Shown here: positions 40,915 to 41,121 of the stretch, piece by piece
Position numbering within the stretch: position 1 is the first letter of the stretch
How the letters are laid out: each line of letters begins with the position of its first letter
Notes under the pieces: model-generated
The model's input: only the letters and a program-made list of their open reading frames with translations
Told to the model about the DNA's origin: nothing
Database searches by the model: none
NCBI GenBank assembly: GCA_900319925.1
Contig: ONQE01000010.1
Span: forward strand, 1-41,121
DNA from: an uncultured Bacteroidales bacterium
Lineage (GTDB): Bacteria; Bacteroidota; Bacteroidia; Bacteroidales; WCHB1-69
Reading direction: 5' to 3'
DNA length: 41,121 bases
Program-made: the position numbers and the translations under genes

Positions 40915-40971
40915 TCATAAGTCCCACGTCACCAATCACAAGTCACAAGTCACAAATCACAAATCACAAAA
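40915..40971 (+). repeat. Heptamer array (CACAAGT/CACAAAT type) leading the last gene
   Basis: About seven 7-bp units such as CAAGTCA and CAAATCA, directly ahead of the -7 element at 40978. Confidence 0.8.
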
Positions 40972-40977
40972 AAAATG

Positions 40978-40985
40978 TATTTTTG
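40978..40985 (+). promoter_or_regulatory. -7 element (TATTTTTG) for last gene
   Basis: Exact TAnnTTTG match, 37 bp before ATG 41023. Confidence 0.7.
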
Positions 40986-41022
40986 CCAAATCAAACAATC
41001 ATCATCTATAACAATCAAAACA

Positions 41023-41121
41023 ATGAAAAAGAGATTTACACAATCGGTTAAGAACGGGGCCGCGTTGGTGTGCGCGGCGCTGCTGCTCGCCGTGTGCGCC
41101 GGCGGACTGAAGGCCCAGAAC
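41023..41121 (+). CDS. Exported protein, N-terminal fragment
   Basis: Only 33 codons lie in the window. They spell a signal peptide: M-K-K-R-F-T-Q-S-V-K-N-G, a hydrophobic core A-A-L-V-C-A-A-L-L-L-A-V-C-A, and a cleavage site near L-K-A-Q. A Cys in the core (A-V-C-A-G-G) could alternatively be a weak lipobox, but the A-Q end fits signal peptidase I better. The mature protein is outside the window, so no function can be given. Confidence 0.7.
   Translation, partial: MKKRFTQSVKNGAALVCAALLLAVCAGGLKAQN

Overview
The window reads as chromosome of a GC-rich member of the Bacteroidota, most likely Bacteroidales. The grounds are Bacteroidota-type -7 promoter elements (TAnnTTTG) ahead of many genes, mostly weak Shine-Dalgarno sequences, several lipoproteins and outer-membrane beta-barrels, a short pyruvoyl Psd, a Flavobacterium-type tyrosine ammonia-lyase, and an imelysin/di-haem oxidoredictase locus. 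No rRNA, tRNA or CRISPR array was seen.

Layout. 1-7.5 kb holds the tail of a radical SAM protein, a lipoprotein, phosphatidylserine decarboxylase, a GT2 glycosyltransferase fused to a sugar-phosphotransferase-like C-terminus, an aromatic amino acid (tyrosine) ammonia-lyase, and a broken protein kinase-LRR gene. 7.6-20.9 kb is accessory. It holds a Bacteroidota-type regulator-like protein, an AbiEi/AbiEii toxin-antitoxin pair, a divergent small HTH protein behind a large inverted repeat, and an AT-rich one-strand island (10.8-17.3 kb). The island has two paralogous TerB-like/membrane proteins, two PD-(D/E)XK-like proteins, an SPFH-GYF protein, a second GYF protein, small membrane proteins and two unknown ORFs. 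After it come an ATPase gene bracketed by 193-bp direct repeats, and two exported proteins.

21.1-27.8 kb is a minus-strand haem/iron locus: a beta-barrel porin, an imelysin lipoprotein, a di-haem c-type oxidoredictase, and a fused ResB/CcsA cytochrome c assembly protein that would mature it. 28.1-30.2 kb holds a FabG-type reductase and a ketosynthase; with the ammonia-lyase they are probably parts of an aryl polyene/flexirubin-like pathway split across the window. 30.3-39.3 kb holds fumC, a putative porin, an epimerase-like protein behind four phased palindromes, a PpiD-like foldase, and cysS. The window ends with a membrane-bound LytTR regulator, a tiny ORF with its own promoter, and the start of an exported protein.

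The strongest unexplained signals are these. First, a direct repeat of AAATGGG at 10-bp period lies a near-constant 26-27 bp upstream of the -7 element of three accessory promoters and also occurs in the AbiE/HTH intergenic region, which suggests a common regulon that includes the island. Second, four 12-bp palindromes are phased at exactly 22 bp at 33.75-33.83 kb. Third, 7-bp-period arrays sit at gene edges, and in seven cases the stop codon of the preceding gene lies inside the array. Fourth, the island itself is a candidate membrane-associated conflict or stress system that I do not recognise as described.
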